Below, piece by piece: positions 12,759-12,784 of a DNA stretch of 12,784 bases (position 1 is the first letter of the stretch; each line of letters starts with the position of its first letter). The DNA comes from Nitrososphaera sp. GTDB lineage: Archaea > Thermoproteota > Nitrososphaeria > Nitrososphaerales > Nitrososphaeraceae. The notes below the pieces were generated by a model, which was given only the letters and a program-made list of their open reading frames with translations, was not told the DNA's origin and ran no database searches. The translations under genes were made by a program, and so were the position numbers. The stretch lies in assembly GCA_025450475.1 (NCBI GenBank), contig JANWHJ010000013.1, positions 1-12,784 of the forward strand, read 5' to 3'.

Positions 12759-12784
12759 TTCAATCTTTTTTTTCTATCGTTCAA

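Noticed and set aside
1..12784. CRISPR arrays, insertion sequences, phage genes or defence systems
   Set aside because: No regular direct repeats, transposase motifs, terminal inverted repeats or defence-type domains were seen; the window is housekeeping genes almost end to end.

Overview
This window looks like a chromosomal segment from an ammonia-oxidising-type archaeon (Thaumarchaeota/Nitrososphaeria, probably a Nitrososphaera-like lineage). The evidence is an archaeal ribosomal-protein gene order that includes S4e and the RNase P protein Rpp29, a proteasome alpha subunit, a SPOUT-family RNA methyltransferase ahead of L3, an archaeal thiolase paired with a DUF35 Zn-ribbon protein, TTG/GTG starts, GTGATC-type ribosome binding sites, and a tRNA with an intron outside the usual place. 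The lineage is an inference from this pattern, not a database match.

Layout. From 5 to 1825, on the plus strand, lie a thiolase, a DUF35 acyl-CoA-binding partner and an unrecognised 119-residue protein, packed as one operon. From 1852 to 2313, on the minus strand and convergent with that operon, lies a winged-helix protein with two C-terminal membrane segments. From 2383 to 2489, on the minus strand, lies tRNA-Asn(GUU) with a 33-nt intron near the top of the anticodon stem. The rest of the window is on the minus strand. In transcription order it runs: psmA (12758), a TlpA-like redoxin (11950), the SPOUT methyltransferase (11288), then L3, L4, L23, S19, L22, S3, L29, Rpp29 (rnp1), S17, L14, L24, S4e, L5, S14, S8 and L6, ending at 2532.

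The ribosomal genes are nearly gapless: most junctions are ATGA, GTGA or TAATG overlaps, and S17 and L14 overlap by 17 nt. The wider gaps are before the redoxin (70 nt), before L3 (35 nt) and between L23 and S19 (61 nt). Each of these holds a TATA-like element, so they are the likely internal promoters. S14 (59 residues, 3476-3655) lies between L5 and S8.

The most unusual points are these: L2 is missing from its canonical place between L23 and S19; the run stops after L6 without the usual L32e-L19e-L18-S5-L30-L15 continuation; the tRNA-Asn intron is in a non-canonical position; L23 carries a eukaryote-like Ala/Lys-rich N-terminal extension; and a redox protein is translationally coupled to the RNA methyltransferase at the head of the ribosomal cluster. 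I found no mobile element, CRISPR array, phage gene or clearly novel defence-type system.
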